DNA from: Prorocentrum cordatum
Taxonomy: Eukaryota > Sar > Dinophyceae > Prorocentrales > Prorocentraceae
Length of the DNA stretch: 64,000 nt
Reading direction: 5' to 3'
Assembly: GCA_963575745.1 (NCBI GenBank)
Contig: CAUYUJ010014559.1
Span: 172,869-236,868 of the forward strand
Shown here one piece after another: positions 22,116-33,776 of the stretch. The first letter of the stretch is position 1. Each line of letters begins with the position of its first letter. The notes under the pieces are model-generated. The model was not told the origin of the DNA and searched no databases. It saw only the letters and a program-made list of their open reading frames with translations. Position numbers and translations under genes: made by a program.

Positions 22116-22772
22116 CCCTGCAGCTGCTCCACACCTTCTGTGAGTACCCCACGTCCGCCCTGTATCACCTCTATCACCCGGCGATGTCACAGCGGTCGCC
22201 CTTGTGACTTCCGTAGGGTCCTCACGATCACCTGTGCGTTCATTACTAGAATTCCCTGGTCTTCCTGTGCATCCATCCTTGGTGACATCGGCATCATCAT
22301 TCAGCCGTCCGCGACTGCTTCGCGGATGCTGAATGTTATGTTGACGATGTTGCTGAGTTATGTTACTAACGCAGAAGTTGGTGATTATGAGCAGCACCCA
22401 TATCATGTATTCATCCCAGGCTGGTACGTTACGCTCGTCGAGTTCTGTGACTCGCGGGCGCCACATCAGCTACGTCCGATGGTTGAGGCTGCCTCGGTTC
22501 TTGAATGCCGCGATGTCATGATGTCGTGATTATCACACTTTGCAGCAAGTTGCTAGCACTCGTCGAGACAGTTGAGCACTTTGAACACTTCAATCACATG
22601 TCTGCTTCACACTGAGTTGCTCACTCTTCCCTTCTTTCCATCTTCACTATCGAAATAACAATACTTATATCTCTCGTTCTGTTGCTCATCCTGACCCATA
22701 CCTTATCATCCCACATGCTTTCGCAAGGCTGTACCTTGTACTGGGTCATGCTCATCATCGCCGCCGCCGCGC
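22116..22772. other. non-coding spacer upstream of the second methyltransferase
   Basis: Mixed-composition sequence without a gene I can support. It could contain 5' exons or leader sequence of the gene at 22,773, but no spliced-leader relic is visible in it. Confidence 0.5.
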
Positions 22773-23478
22773 ATGCCGTGTCGTACAACTCAGGTGAACT
22801 CCTGGAGCGATGCACAGAAATGGCTGGAACACATGCTTGCTACTGTTCACACATCGTTGCGCGTGACTTCGCCACATGATGTTATCGATATTGCCAGTAG
22901 CAACATTCGACGCTTGACTATGTCTACCTCTTTCAGTGGTATTGGTGCTCCTGAAGTTGCATGTGACACGCTTTATCACGCTCTATGTGCGTTTAGTGAT
23001 GACACAATACGCGTAGACCATACTGACAACACTCACCGTCCTCGATGTTTATTCGGTGTCGAGATTGACGCGGCTGCCCGCGCTGAGCTTAAATTGTTAC
23101 CACATGGACCTGAATGCTTGTTTTATAACGTCGTCGATTTCTTCAGGGACTCCCACCGTGATTTCATATGCGCGCATGCATCCACGCTAACCGCTGCGCA
23201 TTTCGAGGATTTGGTTATGTCTGGGAACTTAACGAGACGCCACGCAGCTTGTTGCATTCACGGCATGGCGTGCGAATTGCACCGAGCTGATATTCACATT
23301 GCTGGTACTCCTTGTCCCGACTGGAGCCCCCAGCAGAACCAACGACTTGGCGAACATGGTCCGACATCCCTTGCTTATTACGCACGGTGTGCAACGCGTC
23401 GCCTTATCCAAGAGCCTGGGATTTTACATGAGAATGTACCAGAATTTCCAGTATCCTGCCTTGAACGCGTTCTTCAAG
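22773..23478 (+). CDS. C5-cytosine methyltransferase-like protein, exon 1
   Basis: This exon carries motif I as STSFSGIGAPEVA (ATG at 22,920), a long insertion, motif IV as GTPCPDWSPQQNQ with the catalytic-type Cys, and motif VI as HENVPEFP. An earlier in-frame ATG at 22,773 gives a plausible 49-residue N-terminus and is used here; 22,920 is the alternative start. The exon ends at 23,478 in CTTCAAG, followed by GCACC, a GC-type donor. Joining to 24,068 makes VLQDLYLIETC in frame. The protein differs clearly from the methyltransferase at 10,739 in its motif I and TPC form, so the two are not recent duplicates. Confidence 0.75.
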
Positions 23479-24067
23479 GCACCATTTCCTTGTTTGACAA
23501 TCTGTGTTTGCGCAGTTGCCTGCTGATATTGTATGCAGTATGTGCATGGTGTGCATGGTGTGCTGCGTTGTTCACTCACCCTCACCTTTTTTTCTTCTTC
23601 TCTTCTACATCTCTACATCCGCTCCCACATCATCCTTGTTGTCGCCCGCCCGCCCTCGAGCCCTCGAGTCGTGTCGGGTACTCTGCTCCCCCAGATGTGT
23701 CAATTAATTATGTTCGTTATGCATGCGCGCGCCTCGTCTTTCTTTAATGAAGGCCTTGCAGCCAAAGTTGCCGCTAACCCACCAGCGCTGCACGAACGAC
23801 GATACAACGATGCGATGCAAGGCGCGACGAGCCCACGACGGATACGACACATGCATGAATACACACAAGTGCGGTTGACTTGGCAACGCAGAATTGATGT
23901 GATGTGGATGGTGGGGTGGTGGTGGCGGTGATGATGCTGGCTGCAAGATTGAGACATTGTGACGCAGGGTGACACGATGGCCTGAATACTTTTGCTTGCG
24001 CGTGCCTGTCGCTGCCTTCGCGCTTGCGTAGCACGTGTCCTCGCGTCACGTGCTCCTTGCCGCGCAG
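23479..24067 (+). other. GC-AG intron of the methyltransferase-like gene
   Basis: A 589-bp intron runs from GCACCATTTCC to CCGCGCAG. It contains CT-rich sequence at 23,580-23,640 and no conserved element seen elsewhere in the window. Splicing at these sites restores the methyltransferase frame exactly. Confidence 0.65.
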
Positions 24068-24780
24068 ATCTTTACTTGATCGAGACCTGCGTTATCTCGC
24101 CAGTGGACTTTGGGTTCCCGATTGACAGGGAGCGTCGATACACGTGGTTGCGCCACAAATCTACTGTGGTGTCGCCCGTGCCGAGGTCTCCGTCATGGTC
24201 AGAGTGGGTGACGCTTCTGCATCGCCCCTGTTACATCTCTTGGCATGTGTATTTCACTCGCTATGACGACGATCAGGTGCGCGCAGAGTTGGAACGGGCG
24301 CAATCCCGTCCCAGTGTTCAGCCATTGCTCGTCGGTGTGGATCCAGACGCAATGACGCACTCAATAGCTCTGAACGAGCGGGAGAGGGAGTGGCTTGAAA
24401 TGTATCGTGGTTTTGTTCGAGGACACCCACTTGGATCTGTTGTCGACCTCGATCAACATCCAATCATTCACAGGACCACCACCTCTGGTAAGCCGCACAT
24501 GTCGACGTTGATCAAGGGCGCAGGGCTATTGTTCTCTACATACCACGAGCGGTGGTTGACTCCTCGGGAGAGCATTAACGCTCAAGCGTTTCCGATTTTC
24601 GAGTCGTTGTATGGAGAATCGTGTTCGTTCTGCTTTCCTTTGCCACGGCGTCGTACCGATACGATTGGCCAAGCGGGGAACTCCATGCACGTCGCCGTGG
24701 TGGGGGTTGCACTCTTCTTCGGCGTGTGTACTATCACCGCCGGGACTGCTTACCATGATGGTTGTATGATTATACAATGA
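24068..24780 (+). CDS. C5-cytosine methyltransferase-like protein, exon 2
   Basis: The exon continues with motif VIII as FGFPIDRERRYTWLR. A ~100-residue segment follows that would be the target-recognition region. Motif IX-like LTPRESINAQAFP comes next, and motif X as GQAGNSMHVAVVGVALFF. The stop is TGA at 24,778-24,780. With exon 1 the protein has about 470 residues and all core C5-methyltransferase motifs in normal order, so it may be intact. Expression and whether DNA is the substrate are unknown. Confidence 0.75.
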
Positions 24781-24956
24781 TAATTGAGTGACGTGGGTGG
24801 TACGGAGGATGGTAAAGGGCAACCGGGTAATAGGCTACGAGGGTAAGGATACGAAGGGTACGAGGGAATGAGGGTGAGTCTGTGAGTTACCCCCTCTCTC
24901 TCTCCACCCTTCCCCTTCCACCCTTCCCTTCCACCCTTCCACCCTTCCAACGCCGC

Positions 24957-25151
24957 CAGGAGCGCGACAAGCATCGCGGCGGGCTCCTCCAGCTCCGTCG
25001 CCGCGGGCGTCGTTTCCCTGGCCGGCGGCGGCGCTGCGCGGGAGGGGCGGCCAAGGCGGCGGAGCCGAAGTGCGAGGGGCGCAGGATGCGTCCGCAGGAG
25101 GAGTCCGCCATCGTCACCATCGCCCGCTTCGCCGACGAGGTTCTGAGCTGA
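24957..25151 (+). CDS. possible exon of unknown gene
   Basis: After an acceptor-like CCGCCAG at about 24,956, a GC-rich frame to TGA at 25,149-25,151 encodes about 64 residues, Arg-rich first and then EESAIVTIARFADEVLS. The ending looks protein-like, but no partner exon is found. Low-confidence call. Confidence 0.28.
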   Translation, partial: QERDKHRGGLLQLRRRGRRFPGRRRRCAGGAAKAAEPKCEGRRMRPQEESAIVTIARFADEVLS

Positions 25152-26503
25152 GGACCACCACTGGCATCACCTTCCCGCCGGCGGTTGCTCGCACTGCGGC
25201 CAGCTGAGCATATGCGATCCTCAGATGATCGTAGTTGGCCTCAGGGCTTCAGGTTTGACAGTGTAATGAGAATATTTGTCGCGGGGGGCGCGAACGCGTG
25301 TAACAATGTAACAGTTTAACATGTCTAACAGTCTAACGGGCCCAGGTGAGGCCAGGGGCCAGGGCGCCAGGGGGCCAGGGGGCTTGGGCTTGGTGGCGTG
25401 GTGCAGAATATGCAGCGTCTCAGATTCCGAGGTGCTCGATGCTCCTGGATGCGAGCGCATCAGGGCGAGGCATGCCCTTGGGACATGTCCTCCCGCGCCT
25501 CGTTCCTTGTGAATTGTGTGCCAGGAGTCTGCTTCTCCGCTTCTCCACATGTAAACGATTCTCGTGGAAGCCTGGGGGTCTGGACGCTAGGTTGCCGCCC
25601 GCTCGTGCCATGATGTCTGATGCAACTCGGGGTTGGGGCTGGGACCCAATTGCAGCGGTGGGCCCGGGCCAGAACGGCCAGAAGGCACCGCGCGTGACTG
25701 TGATCAGTGATCCGAGTGCGAATCAACCACGAATACAGAGTCTTCTGGGTTGCGTCACGCCCTACTCCTCCACCACCACCATACCACCTCCTCCTTATCT
25801 CCTCCGCCTCTCCGCCTCTTCCCCATCTTCCTCATCTCTCCTTTCTGCTCCTTTTCTCCTCCCCTCTGTTCTCCACTCCTCATATCCTTATCCTTGTCGT
25901 CTGTTCAGGTGAGTTTGGGAGTGGGGGAGAAGGGGAGAAGGGGGGTTCAGGGGTTTCAGGTGGCTCGGGGGGCTCAGGTCAGGGGCTCAGGGATTTGGAA
26001 GTTTGGAGAGTTTGGAGAGTTTGGAGGTTGTTCCATCCTTCCATGTTTCCATGTCTAGTCAATGTCTATCCGAGCCTCGGCGATCGACCGATGATCTTTT
26101 GGTCATCTGGTCATCTGGCTGGGCAGTCCTGTCCTTGCGCTCAAGCCCGGAGGTGTTGAGGTCCTGAGGTCCTGAGGTCCTGAGCCCTGAGGTCTAATGG
26201 GTCGTTTGGTTTTCTTGGCTCCAGGTGTCCAGGGGGGGCGGCCACTGGAAGGGCCCAGCGGAGGGTGCCCCCGCTCCCGCGGCCCGAGACCCCACCCCCT
26301 CCCCCCCATCTCCGAGACTCCGAGACTCCAACGCTCCAACAGTCCAACACCCCAACACTTTGACTTGTTTCGTGTCCTCTTGCCCCGAAGCCACTAGCTC
26401 GAGGCACCCGTTTGGCCGCTGTGCCGTCCGGCACTGCCCGCCCTGCCCACCAGCTCGCCCCGCGTCCCTCGGGGTTTTGGGACGCGACATCAGTTTCGGA
26501 ACC
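25152..26503. other. intergenic region
   Basis: No supported gene. It contains short GGGCCAGGGGGC-type words at 25,340-25,390, CT-rich sequence at 25,780-25,900 and a GGTCCTGAGGTCCTGAG mini-repeat near 26,157. The sequence just before 26,504 probably holds the promoter and leader of the next gene. No TATA-like or other defined element is seen. Confidence 0.5.
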
Positions 26504-26761
26504 ATGCCGGCAGTCATCAGTAAGAACGAGTCTCCTGGATCCGCCGAGCGCGCCGCTCGTGTGAGGAAGCAACAACGGTCTGGGAGCCCTTCTACGACTT
26601 CTCGTGCTTCTTCCTCTATGGACCGGGCGGTCGCCATGATGGGTGGCCAAGACGTGGTGGCTCCAGAAACGGCCCGGAAGCTTCTCTTTGGCCCGAAGGG
26701 GAACATCGACCAGCGATTTCCTGACCACGAAGGCCATTCGGCCATTTGTCACTGCGGGGGG
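26504..26761 (+). CDS. gene C, exon 1 (hypothetical ~1,170-residue protein)
   Basis: ATG at 26,504 (ACCATGCCG) opens 86 codons: a Ser/Arg-rich, probably disordered N-terminus, then VAPETARKLLFGPKGNIDQR and a short Cys/His cluster (ICHCGG). The exon is inferred to end at GGGGGG|GCGTGC, a GC-type donor, continuing at 27,180 or 27,183. I do not recognise the protein. This is the start of a seven-exon gene whose introns are simple-repeat rich and have GC or GA donors. Confidence 0.6.
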
Positions 26762-27182
26762 GCGTGCAAGTGCGCAACGGCGCAATGACAGTGAGGAAGA
26801 AAGGGCGCGGAGGACGAGAGGACGAGGATAGATGACGACTTGACGACTTGACGACGATGGGCGCGAGGGCAGGAGGGAAGGAATCGGGGAAGGAAGGGGG
26901 GCCCTGTGGGCCCCCTGTGGGCCTGAGGTGGCCTGAGGGCTCTCAGCCTGCGAGCCGACGGCGCCGACGGCCTTGCGGGCCTGATGAAAGGGCATTTTTG
27001 GACCCCTGACCCGGACCACGACGTCAAGAATGCTGAGGTGGTGGTGGAGGAGGGGATGAGTGGATGGAGGAGCAGCACAGGATTGGCCGAGAGGGTCGAG
27101 ATGCTCGAAAGGAATGTGACGAACGATGAAACGATGCGAACGATGAGAACGATGAGGGCCCCAGCCCGCCCGAGGCCAGCAG

Positions 27183-27443
27183 CGGTACGACATCTGCAAA
27201 GCGTCTTACTTACAGGACGAAAAGATCACGGTCAAGCTATGGGGCTCGGACGGCGAGCGCCTCTTGCAGCGCCACGCGCGCGTGAACCAGCGGGCAACTG
27301 GCGGGGCTGTCCAAGACTACGCCCAGAGAGTGCTCAAGAACGGGGTGATGACAGAATTCCGGGGCAAGATGATGGGAGTTTCTGCTCGGCCTGGCTCGGG
27401 CGTCTCAGACATCCTCATGGTTTCGGGCGCCACGCTCTGCGAG
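27183..27443 (+). CDS. gene C, exon 2
   Basis: 87 codons begin RYDICKASYLQDEKITVKLW and end SGATLCE. The donor is TGCGAG|GCCGCA and the intron ends GCCGAG|GGC, so GAGG borders both edges. The phase is zero and the join reads LCEGIYCAAEW. Well-mixed composition with no recognised domain. Confidence 0.65.
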
Positions 27444-27632
27444 GCCGCACTTCCGCGCCTCACCACTTCCTCAACTCCTCACGCCCCCCTCCTCCCCTTC
27501 TCCCCGCCTCCCCGCCCTCCCCTCCGAGGACTCCCCTCCTCCTCTTCTCCTCTCCTGCTCTCCTCCGTGCTCCTCCCTATCCTCAGACTCCTCGTCGTCT
27601 CGTCGTCGTCGCTCTTCCCATCTTCCCCTCTC

Positions 27633-27704
<72 letters not shown>

Positions 27705-27826
27705 TCTCTTCTCTTTCTTCTCTTTCACTCTCTCTGTCTTTCTCTCTCCTCTTCCTCTCTTCCCACCTCCTATCCCCCTCCTATCCCTATCCCCCCCTCC
27801 CCCCCTCCCCCCCCCCCCCCGCCGAG
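27444..27826 (+). repeat. gene C intron 2: CT dinucleotide and C-rich tract
   Basis: A 383-bp GC-AG intron composed of CCTCC words, an ~85-base CT dinucleotide run at 27,617-27,702, and a C-rich run just before the acceptor (27,793-27,820). Confidence 0.7.
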
Positions 27827-29218
27827 GGCATCTACTGCGCTGCCGAGTGGGCCGCCAAGCACGACAAGAACAACCGACGCATCAAGCATCTCAGGGAGCA
27901 TGGAATTGAAATCCAGCTTTGGAGGAACGACACTCCAATGGACGTACTTTCCTGGTTGAAGAGTGAAGGCAACAACTGGCATGCTGGGCTTTCTACTACA
28001 TGGCACGAGATGGTAACCCTGGTCGACGAGATCGAGGGCGCCTGGCAAGTGCACAAGAGAGCTGAGGAGCATACCTGGGGATCCTTGCCCAAGACTGGGC
28101 CCGACAGCTTGCCAATGAGGCGCGCCGCGTGGGTCATGGAGAACTACGGGAAGACGTTCAAGAACTCGAAAAACTTATACGTCCGCTCGAAGGCGCTGTA
28201 CAACAACCTGACTCGCGTCGGCGCTTGGGATACTTTCAACGCGCTCGTTTCTGCCAGTGGCAACGGGTGTGACTTCCAGAAGCCCTCGCTAGATGGGCCT
28301 ACCGTCATCCTGACAATGAACTCCTTGGTGACGCTGATGATGAAGCATTTCTCGTCTTCTCTTGACTCGGGCGCCTTCCGGATTGTGCTCGTTGAACTCT
28401 TGAAGTTCGCGATCCCATGGGTGAAGCCGTTGCCAGATCTCGGTTTGGAGCAGGTTCACGACGACTGGGTGTTCGACTCCACAGCGAGCGTGTCGAAGTT
28501 CGAGGCGCTCACATTCAACATGGGCGCATCTGTGCTTTACAAGGAGAAGAAGGAGAAGAGGGTCGCTACCGCAAAGCCGAAAAAAGATGCGCGGGCGAAG
28601 AAGGCTGCGAAGTCGGAGAAGGGGAAGAAGTCGAAGCCGCTCATGGACTTGATGCCACAGGAGGTGATGAGCCTCTCCAGGTCTTCGGTTGCTGCGTCGA
28701 TGCGCGTCGATGACATGGGCGAGGCTGATCGCGAGCTCTTCTCCGGTATCGATGCTGGCGACGATTGCGGCGCTGCCCAGGACGCCCAGGACGCCGCCCC
28801 CCGCAACAAATACTGGCTTGATGACCTGGCAGGCTGCGTACTTGATCCAGTGCAGGGCCTCCCAAGCGCCTACGTCGAGAAGCGCTACGTGGCGACGCTG
28901 ATTGGGCATGGCATTAAGTTCGCCCTGCGCGGTCGAGTCACTTTGGCCGGGAAGGACTTCGACAGCTGGAAGGCCCTCAGGAAGGAGCTCCGCGCGATGA
29001 TGATCAGGAAGCACGGGCATGCCTTGCGGGACTACTACGAGGAGCAGGCGTGCGGTGGTGGCCCCATTGCTCCTGCGAGCTCTGAGGACGTGAAGAAGCA
29101 GGTGGACTCCCTCATCGAGAGCGCGAACGACGCGGACGACACTGCGGAGGCGGCCGAGGCGCAGAACAACGTTGACGAGACGACCGCGCTGCAGAGCGCC
29201 TTCGACGACGCCGCCAAG
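27827..29218 (+). CDS. gene C, exon 3 (main exon)
   Basis: 464 codons in one frame. Visible parts are a Trp-rich N-terminal region (WHAGLSTTWHEMVTLVDEIE), a helical middle (VELLKFAIPWVKPLPDL), a strongly basic Lys/Ala linker (KKDARAKKAAKSEKGKKS) that could be a nuclear-localisation or nucleic-acid-binding segment, and an acidic Ala-rich C-terminus. No catalytic motif is recognised. The exon ends GCCAAG|GACAGC, a GA-type donor, and joins GAGAG|GGC at 29,855 in phase zero. Confidence 0.72.
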
Positions 29219-29854
29219 GACAGCTACTCACTCCACCCCTCCTCCCCTCCTCCGTTACTCCTCCTCCACCTCCCCCTCATGGTCTCCTCGTCCTGCCCCT
29301 CCTCAGGGGCCCCTCCTCCTCCTCCTCCTCCTCCTCCTCCTCTTCCTCCGTTTCTCCACCTCCTGCTGTTCCTCCTCCTGCTCCTCCTCCTTCCCTCATC
29401 CCCATCTTCCTCCTCCTCCTCACTCCTCCTCTCCTCCTCCCTCTTCATCTATCATCCTCTCCTCCTTTCTCATCATCCCCTATGCCTCCTCCCTCTCCGC
29501 CTCGCCCTCCTCCTCCTCGCTCTCCACGCTGCTCATCCTGGACTCCTCCTCATCCGTTCCTCCGCCTCTTAGCCTCTCTTCTTTCCCGTCCTCCCGTCCT
29601 ACTCTCATATCCTCCTCTCATCCTCCTCTCCTCCTCTCCTCCTCCCCCTGTTCCTCTGTTCCTCTGCTCCTCCTTCTCATATTGTCATCTTATCCTCGTC
29701 GCCCTCCTACTCCACTGACCCTCCCATCCTCCCCTCCTGCTATTCTCTTCCTGCTAGTCCACCCCCTATCCTAAGGACCTATCCTGCCAGTCCGCCCGCC
29801 CACTAACCCCCTTCCTCCCTTCCGCTTCCGCCCCCCACCCCCCGGCCGCGAGAG
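29219..29854 (+). repeat. gene C intron 3: CTC-triplet tract
   Basis: A 636-bp GA-AG intron rich in CTC/TCC triplets. Its poly-Ser and poly-Leu open frames are composition artefacts. Confidence 0.7.
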
Positions 29855-29943
29855 GGCGCCGCCTCGGTTGCCGTGGACCGCCTCAAGGTGCTGCTGCAGG
29901 ACCAGGCGTTCATCAGGCCTGGGCAGCGGGCGGCGGTCATGAT
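29855..29943 (+). CDS. gene C, exon 4
   Basis: 89 bases encode GAASVAVDRLKVLLQDQAFI and then RPGQRAAVM. The exon ends ATGAT|GAGGACG, a GA donor splitting a Met codon that is completed by the G at 30,276. The exact phase match supports both boundaries. Confidence 0.6.
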
Positions 29944-30275
29944 GAGGACGTGGGAAGGGATGGGGGAGTCCGAGAGTCTGAGGATGAGAGGGGGGGGGAC
30001 GAGGAGTCGACGAGGAGAGGAGGCTGAACGGGAGGAGCAGGAGGAGAATGAGGCGATGAGGAGGAGAGGAGGACGATGTACGGACCGCGCGGAGTCAGGG
30101 AGGATAGGAGGATAGGGAACATGGGGGGGAGGTAGTAGCGGCGGGGCGGTTGGCTAGGCGGCTAGGCGGGCACGAGACAAGGATGAGGGTGAGGTGGTGA
30201 GATGGTGAGGTGCTCAGGAGAAGCGACCCCTCCCTCCTCCTCTCCTCCTCTCCTCCTCCCCCTCCCCCTCCACAG

Positions 30276-30477
30276 GCAAATGGTCCCCTTCGTTGCTCAG
30301 AACACTGCCGTGGGCATCCCCATCGCCATGTCGCCCGCCTGCCGCGAGCTGATGGCTCGCTTCTCTCAGAAGGCCGTTGCGATCGCCCAGAAGCAGGGGG
30401 TCAGCGACGATGATCGAGCGGGGTCCCTTGTCGCCGCCATGTCCAAGGACAGCCGCTCGCTTCCCCTCTTCGCCAGG
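30276..30477 (+). CDS. gene C, exon 5
   Basis: After CCACAG at 30,275 the exon encodes QMVPFVAQNTAVGIPIAMS, then CRELMARFSQKAVAIAQKQ and a short tail. The frame meets TGA at 30,481. The donor is probably GCCAGG|GAATGA (GA type), but the phase does not match a clear acceptor in the next exon, so this junction is open. Confidence 0.6.
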
Positions 30478-30799
30478 GAATGAGGAGGGAGAGACATAGA
30501 GACATAGAGACAAAGAGACACACACAGAGCTGCAGAGAGACAGAGAGACGAGGATGGCAACGCGACGCTACGACAATGCGAGGTGATGAGGATAAGGATG
30601 AGGAGGATGATATGGATAAAGATGATACCTATAAGGATGATGAGGGCATGAGGGCATGGGGGGATGATGGGGATGATGGGGGAGGGAGGGAGGGAGGAAG
30701 AGGGGGAGCAGAACATGATGATGATGAGGGGGAGGAGGAGGGAGAATGAGGGAGCGAGGGGCTGAGATGATTGAGTGATTGAGAGATTGAGCATGACAG

Positions 30800-31628
30800 G
30801 GGCAGAAGCTGCAGAAGCGCAGAAACTCTCCCCGCCAGTCTGCCTGAGGATGCGTTCGTGGTCGTCCCCCAGCAGTGGGTGGACTTCGCCCGCGCGGTCC
30901 AAACGTGCGTCGGTGAGTCTGCCTCCGAAGCCGTCGCGCGGAAACTCTCTTTCGGCGCTTTCCCGTCCAAGGCGCAGCTGTTCAAGTTCCTGGCGTACCG
31001 GACCTTGCTGGCGCGCGAAGTGATGGCGCCGTTCCTGACGGGGCCCGAGCGCGCCACAGGCTTCGACTACAGCCCGTCGTTGCTCTTCGTGTACTCTGCG
31101 CAGCAAGACGTGGCCGCGCTGTTCGACCCAGCTGACCAGAGCCCCACCGCGCACGCGGCCGCTTGGAAGGCCATGCTGGCCGCCGGGAAGTCCGACGATG
31201 GGTCCGCCATTGACCAGGCCGTCCTCAGGACCCAGATGGTCACGCTCATGCGCGACCGCGAGGAGGCGATGGAGGCCAAAGTAAAGGAGGCAGATGCTGC
31301 GGTTGCCCGCGATGCAGCTGCCGAGGGGGAGGCCGCGCAGGCGTTGCGGCGCACCGAGCTCGAAGCCATGAAGTCTCTGCCCGAGATTCGGTCGATGTGG
31401 GCTGGCACGTGCACAATTCCGCCGATTGAGATTGCCAACCTTGCGATGAAGGTCTCGTCCCACTTGCTCGAGCTGGCCTTCCAGGGCAAGACGCCCGCAG
31501 ATCTGGTACCCGACGCGGGCAGTGCTTCCATCACGGCAGATCCGTTCACTGTGGGACCCGCTGCGCTGTACGTGGTGAAGAACGACGCCATCCCCGTGAC
31601 CGAGCTGGTGTTGAATTTCGTCGGCAAG
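30800..31628 (+). CDS. gene C, exon 6
   Basis: The frame starts at one of several CAG acceptors between 30,799 and 30,822. It encodes about 275 residues, including VVVPQQWVDFARAVQTCV, an Ala/Glu-rich coiled-coil-like stretch around residues 120-170, and NDAIPVTELVLNFVGK at the end. The donor GGCAAG|GCCATG (GC type) joins 32,125 in phase zero. An in-frame TGA at 31,641 follows if it is unspliced. Confidence 0.65.
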
Positions 31629-32124
31629 GCCATGATGCCATGATGCTATGATAAGGGAAATGAGGATGAGCGGAGAGGAGCGGAGGTTGCGAGGACGACG
31701 AGGAGAGGCGGAGAGAGGAGGAGGATGAGAGGATGGGGGGGATGGCGAGGGTGATCAGGAGAGGTGGATGAGTCGAGAGGACAGGAAGACAGGAGGTCGA
31801 TGCGGGGAAACAGGAGAAGGGGAAGGAAAAGGCGGGGCAGGAAGACATGAGGAATCAGTGAGGAGTCAGAAGGACGGACGGAATAGGGGAAGGGTGATAG
31901 GGTGATAGGACGAGCGGACGATGAGACGAGGAGAGGAGGATAATAGGGGCGGAGAGGCGGCCGAGGAGAGGAGGGGGATAGGAAGAGGGAGGCGAGGAGG
32001 AGGAGGAGCAGGTCGGAGCAGGAGGAGGAGTGGATGAGGAGAAGGAGGAGAGGAGGAGAGGAGAGAGGCGGAGGAGGAGGAGGAGGAGGAGGAGAGGATG
32101 ACAGGGTGTTCCTGTGTTCCTGAG
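31629..32124 (+). repeat. gene C intron 6: GAG-rich tract
   Basis: A 496-bp GC-AG intron, here purine-rich (GGAGAGGAG words) on the coding strand, opposite to introns 2 and 3. It ends CCTGAG|GTC. Confidence 0.65.
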
Positions 32125-32610
32125 GTCAGCCGCATCGGGTGCATCGGGGCTTTACCTCTCGCCAAGCTCGAGGGTGACGTCGAGCTCTTCGTGCTTCCGC
32201 AGACAAGCGGTTTCGCCACCCACGACTTCGTGCCGGCGTGGGCAGTCCAGGAGGAATCGGACAGTCTTCGGGAGGAAGCCAGGAACGAGGGTGTGAGTGC
32301 GTTGCTTCTCGATGAGCGCTCGTGCTGCGTGGAGGTCTCGCATAAGTACGTTCAGGTGGCGGAGTTCAAAGGGCTCAAAGTGCCGCTGAACGCGTGCCAG
32401 CTTGTGTTGGGCCCCACGGAGAAGGCCAAGTACGAGAAGGCTGCGAATGGCACCGCGTTCCGCCTGATGCGCAAACCGTTGGAGCGCGCCGTGAAGGTGG
32501 CTCCCGCGAAGATGTCCCTGGGGAAGCATCCGGGGGCATCGAGGCGCCGCGGCGCAGCTGGCGGCGCAGCGGACAAGACGCCCGCGCACTTGAAGCACTT
32601 GAGCCGTTAG
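32125..32610 (+). CDS. gene C, terminal exon 7
   Basis: 161 codons and a stop, beginning VSRIGCIGALPLAKLEGDVE. It holds HDFVPAWAVQ in the middle and a basic Ala/Gly/Arg-rich tail ending HLKHLSR before TAG at 32,608-32,610. It completes a protein of about 1,170 residues. No frameshift or internal stop is seen across seven exons, so this is the best candidate for a living single-copy gene in the window. Confidence 0.68.
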   Translation, partial: VSRIGCIGALPLAKLEGDVELFVLPQTSGFATHDFVPAWAVQEESDSLREEARNEGVSALLLDERSCCVEVSHKYVQVAEFKGLKVPLNACQLVLGPTEKAKYEKAANGTAFRLMRKPLERAVKVAPAKMSLGKHPGASRRRGAAGGAADKTPAHLKHLSR

Positions 32611-33776
32611 GGTCTAGGAGTCTCGGTCTAGAGCACGGCACAGGGGCCCAGGGTGGACGCGAGATCTTTGGAAACATCGAGCGTCGAGGGGTCGAGGGTG
32701 ATAGGGCGATAGAACAAGTTAGAACAATAATCCCCCGTGCGCCCCTGGAGCCGAGGACCGACAGCTGCCGTGGCGTGTTTCCTGAAACTCTGCATTCAAT
32801 TCAAATTTCGGGGCTTTCATGCGAAGGGTGTGCGGAGCGGAACGGTTAGTCCTTTCCGACTAACAATTCGTCCGATTCTGTCGTGCTGCGGGTTTGCACC
32901 AGAATCGCGGCAGCTTTCCTCTTTCACTCTTCCACTCTTCCACTCTTCCACTCATCTACTCATCCAGTGGCTGAGTCATCCACTCCTCCATGTCGTATCC
33001 TGCTTCTCTCCTCCTCCTCTCCTCTGCCTCTCCTGTATCATCCTATCATCCTCATCATCCTCCTCGCCACTCCTCGCTCCTCCTCGCTGTCTCCTCTTCT
33101 CATAATCCTCTTCCGTTCTGTCTTCCTAGTAAGGCTTTCGGGCGGTAGGGCGGTAGGGCGGCATGCCCGCCTTCCGCCATCGGCCCATCGGCTCTGGCGG
33201 GCCCGCCGTCGGCGCTGTTGGCTGCGCACGGCGCACGCCGCTCGGGCCATGAGGCCATGAGCGAAGACCCTGGGGCACCAGGGGTTCGATCCACGCGAGA
33301 GGATTGCGGCTTCTTCCCTCGCCTCTCACATCATATCTCCTCCTTCCCTCCCCTCTCCAACTCCCCCCCACTTCTCTCTCTCTCTCTGTCTCTCCCCCCC
33401 CCCCTCTCTCGCGCCGCCCCCCTCCACCCCCCTTGCCCAGCCCAGGTCCCATCCCTCCATCCCTTTCCCCCTTCCCCCACCCCTCGCATTCTCGTCGAGG
33501 GGCAGGGGTTCGGAGGTTCAGAGGGCCAGAAGGCTCAGAGGTTCAGCTGGCGTCATTTGGGATCCTGGACCCTGTCATCCTGAAATCGTGATCGTGAACC
33601 CCCCAAGGCCCCAAGACTCCTGGGTTCATGGGCCCCAGGGCCCAGGGCGTCCGGGCATCCATGGATCCATGGCTATTGTCGTCTCATCGTCGTCGCCGCG
33701 TCGTGGTGGCCCAAGTTGTTTCTTTTACGACCCCGCGTCGACGCGTCGACCCATCGACATCTGCCGATTAGCCAGC
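32611..33776. other. intergenic region
   Basis: CT-rich stretches (32,900-33,120 with CACTCTTCC tandem words, and 33,300-33,490) and C-runs, with no supported gene. A GTCGACGCGTCGAC palindrome lies at about 33,735. Confidence 0.55.

Noticed and set aside
26390-26410. Spliced-leader relic upstream of gene C (AGCCACTAGCTCGAG)
   Set aside because: Requires a two-base gap and loses the TTTTGG core; gene C is also intron-rich.
29172-29774. Ser/Pro/Leu-rich open frames after gene C exon 3
   Set aside because: They run through the CTC-rich intron 3.
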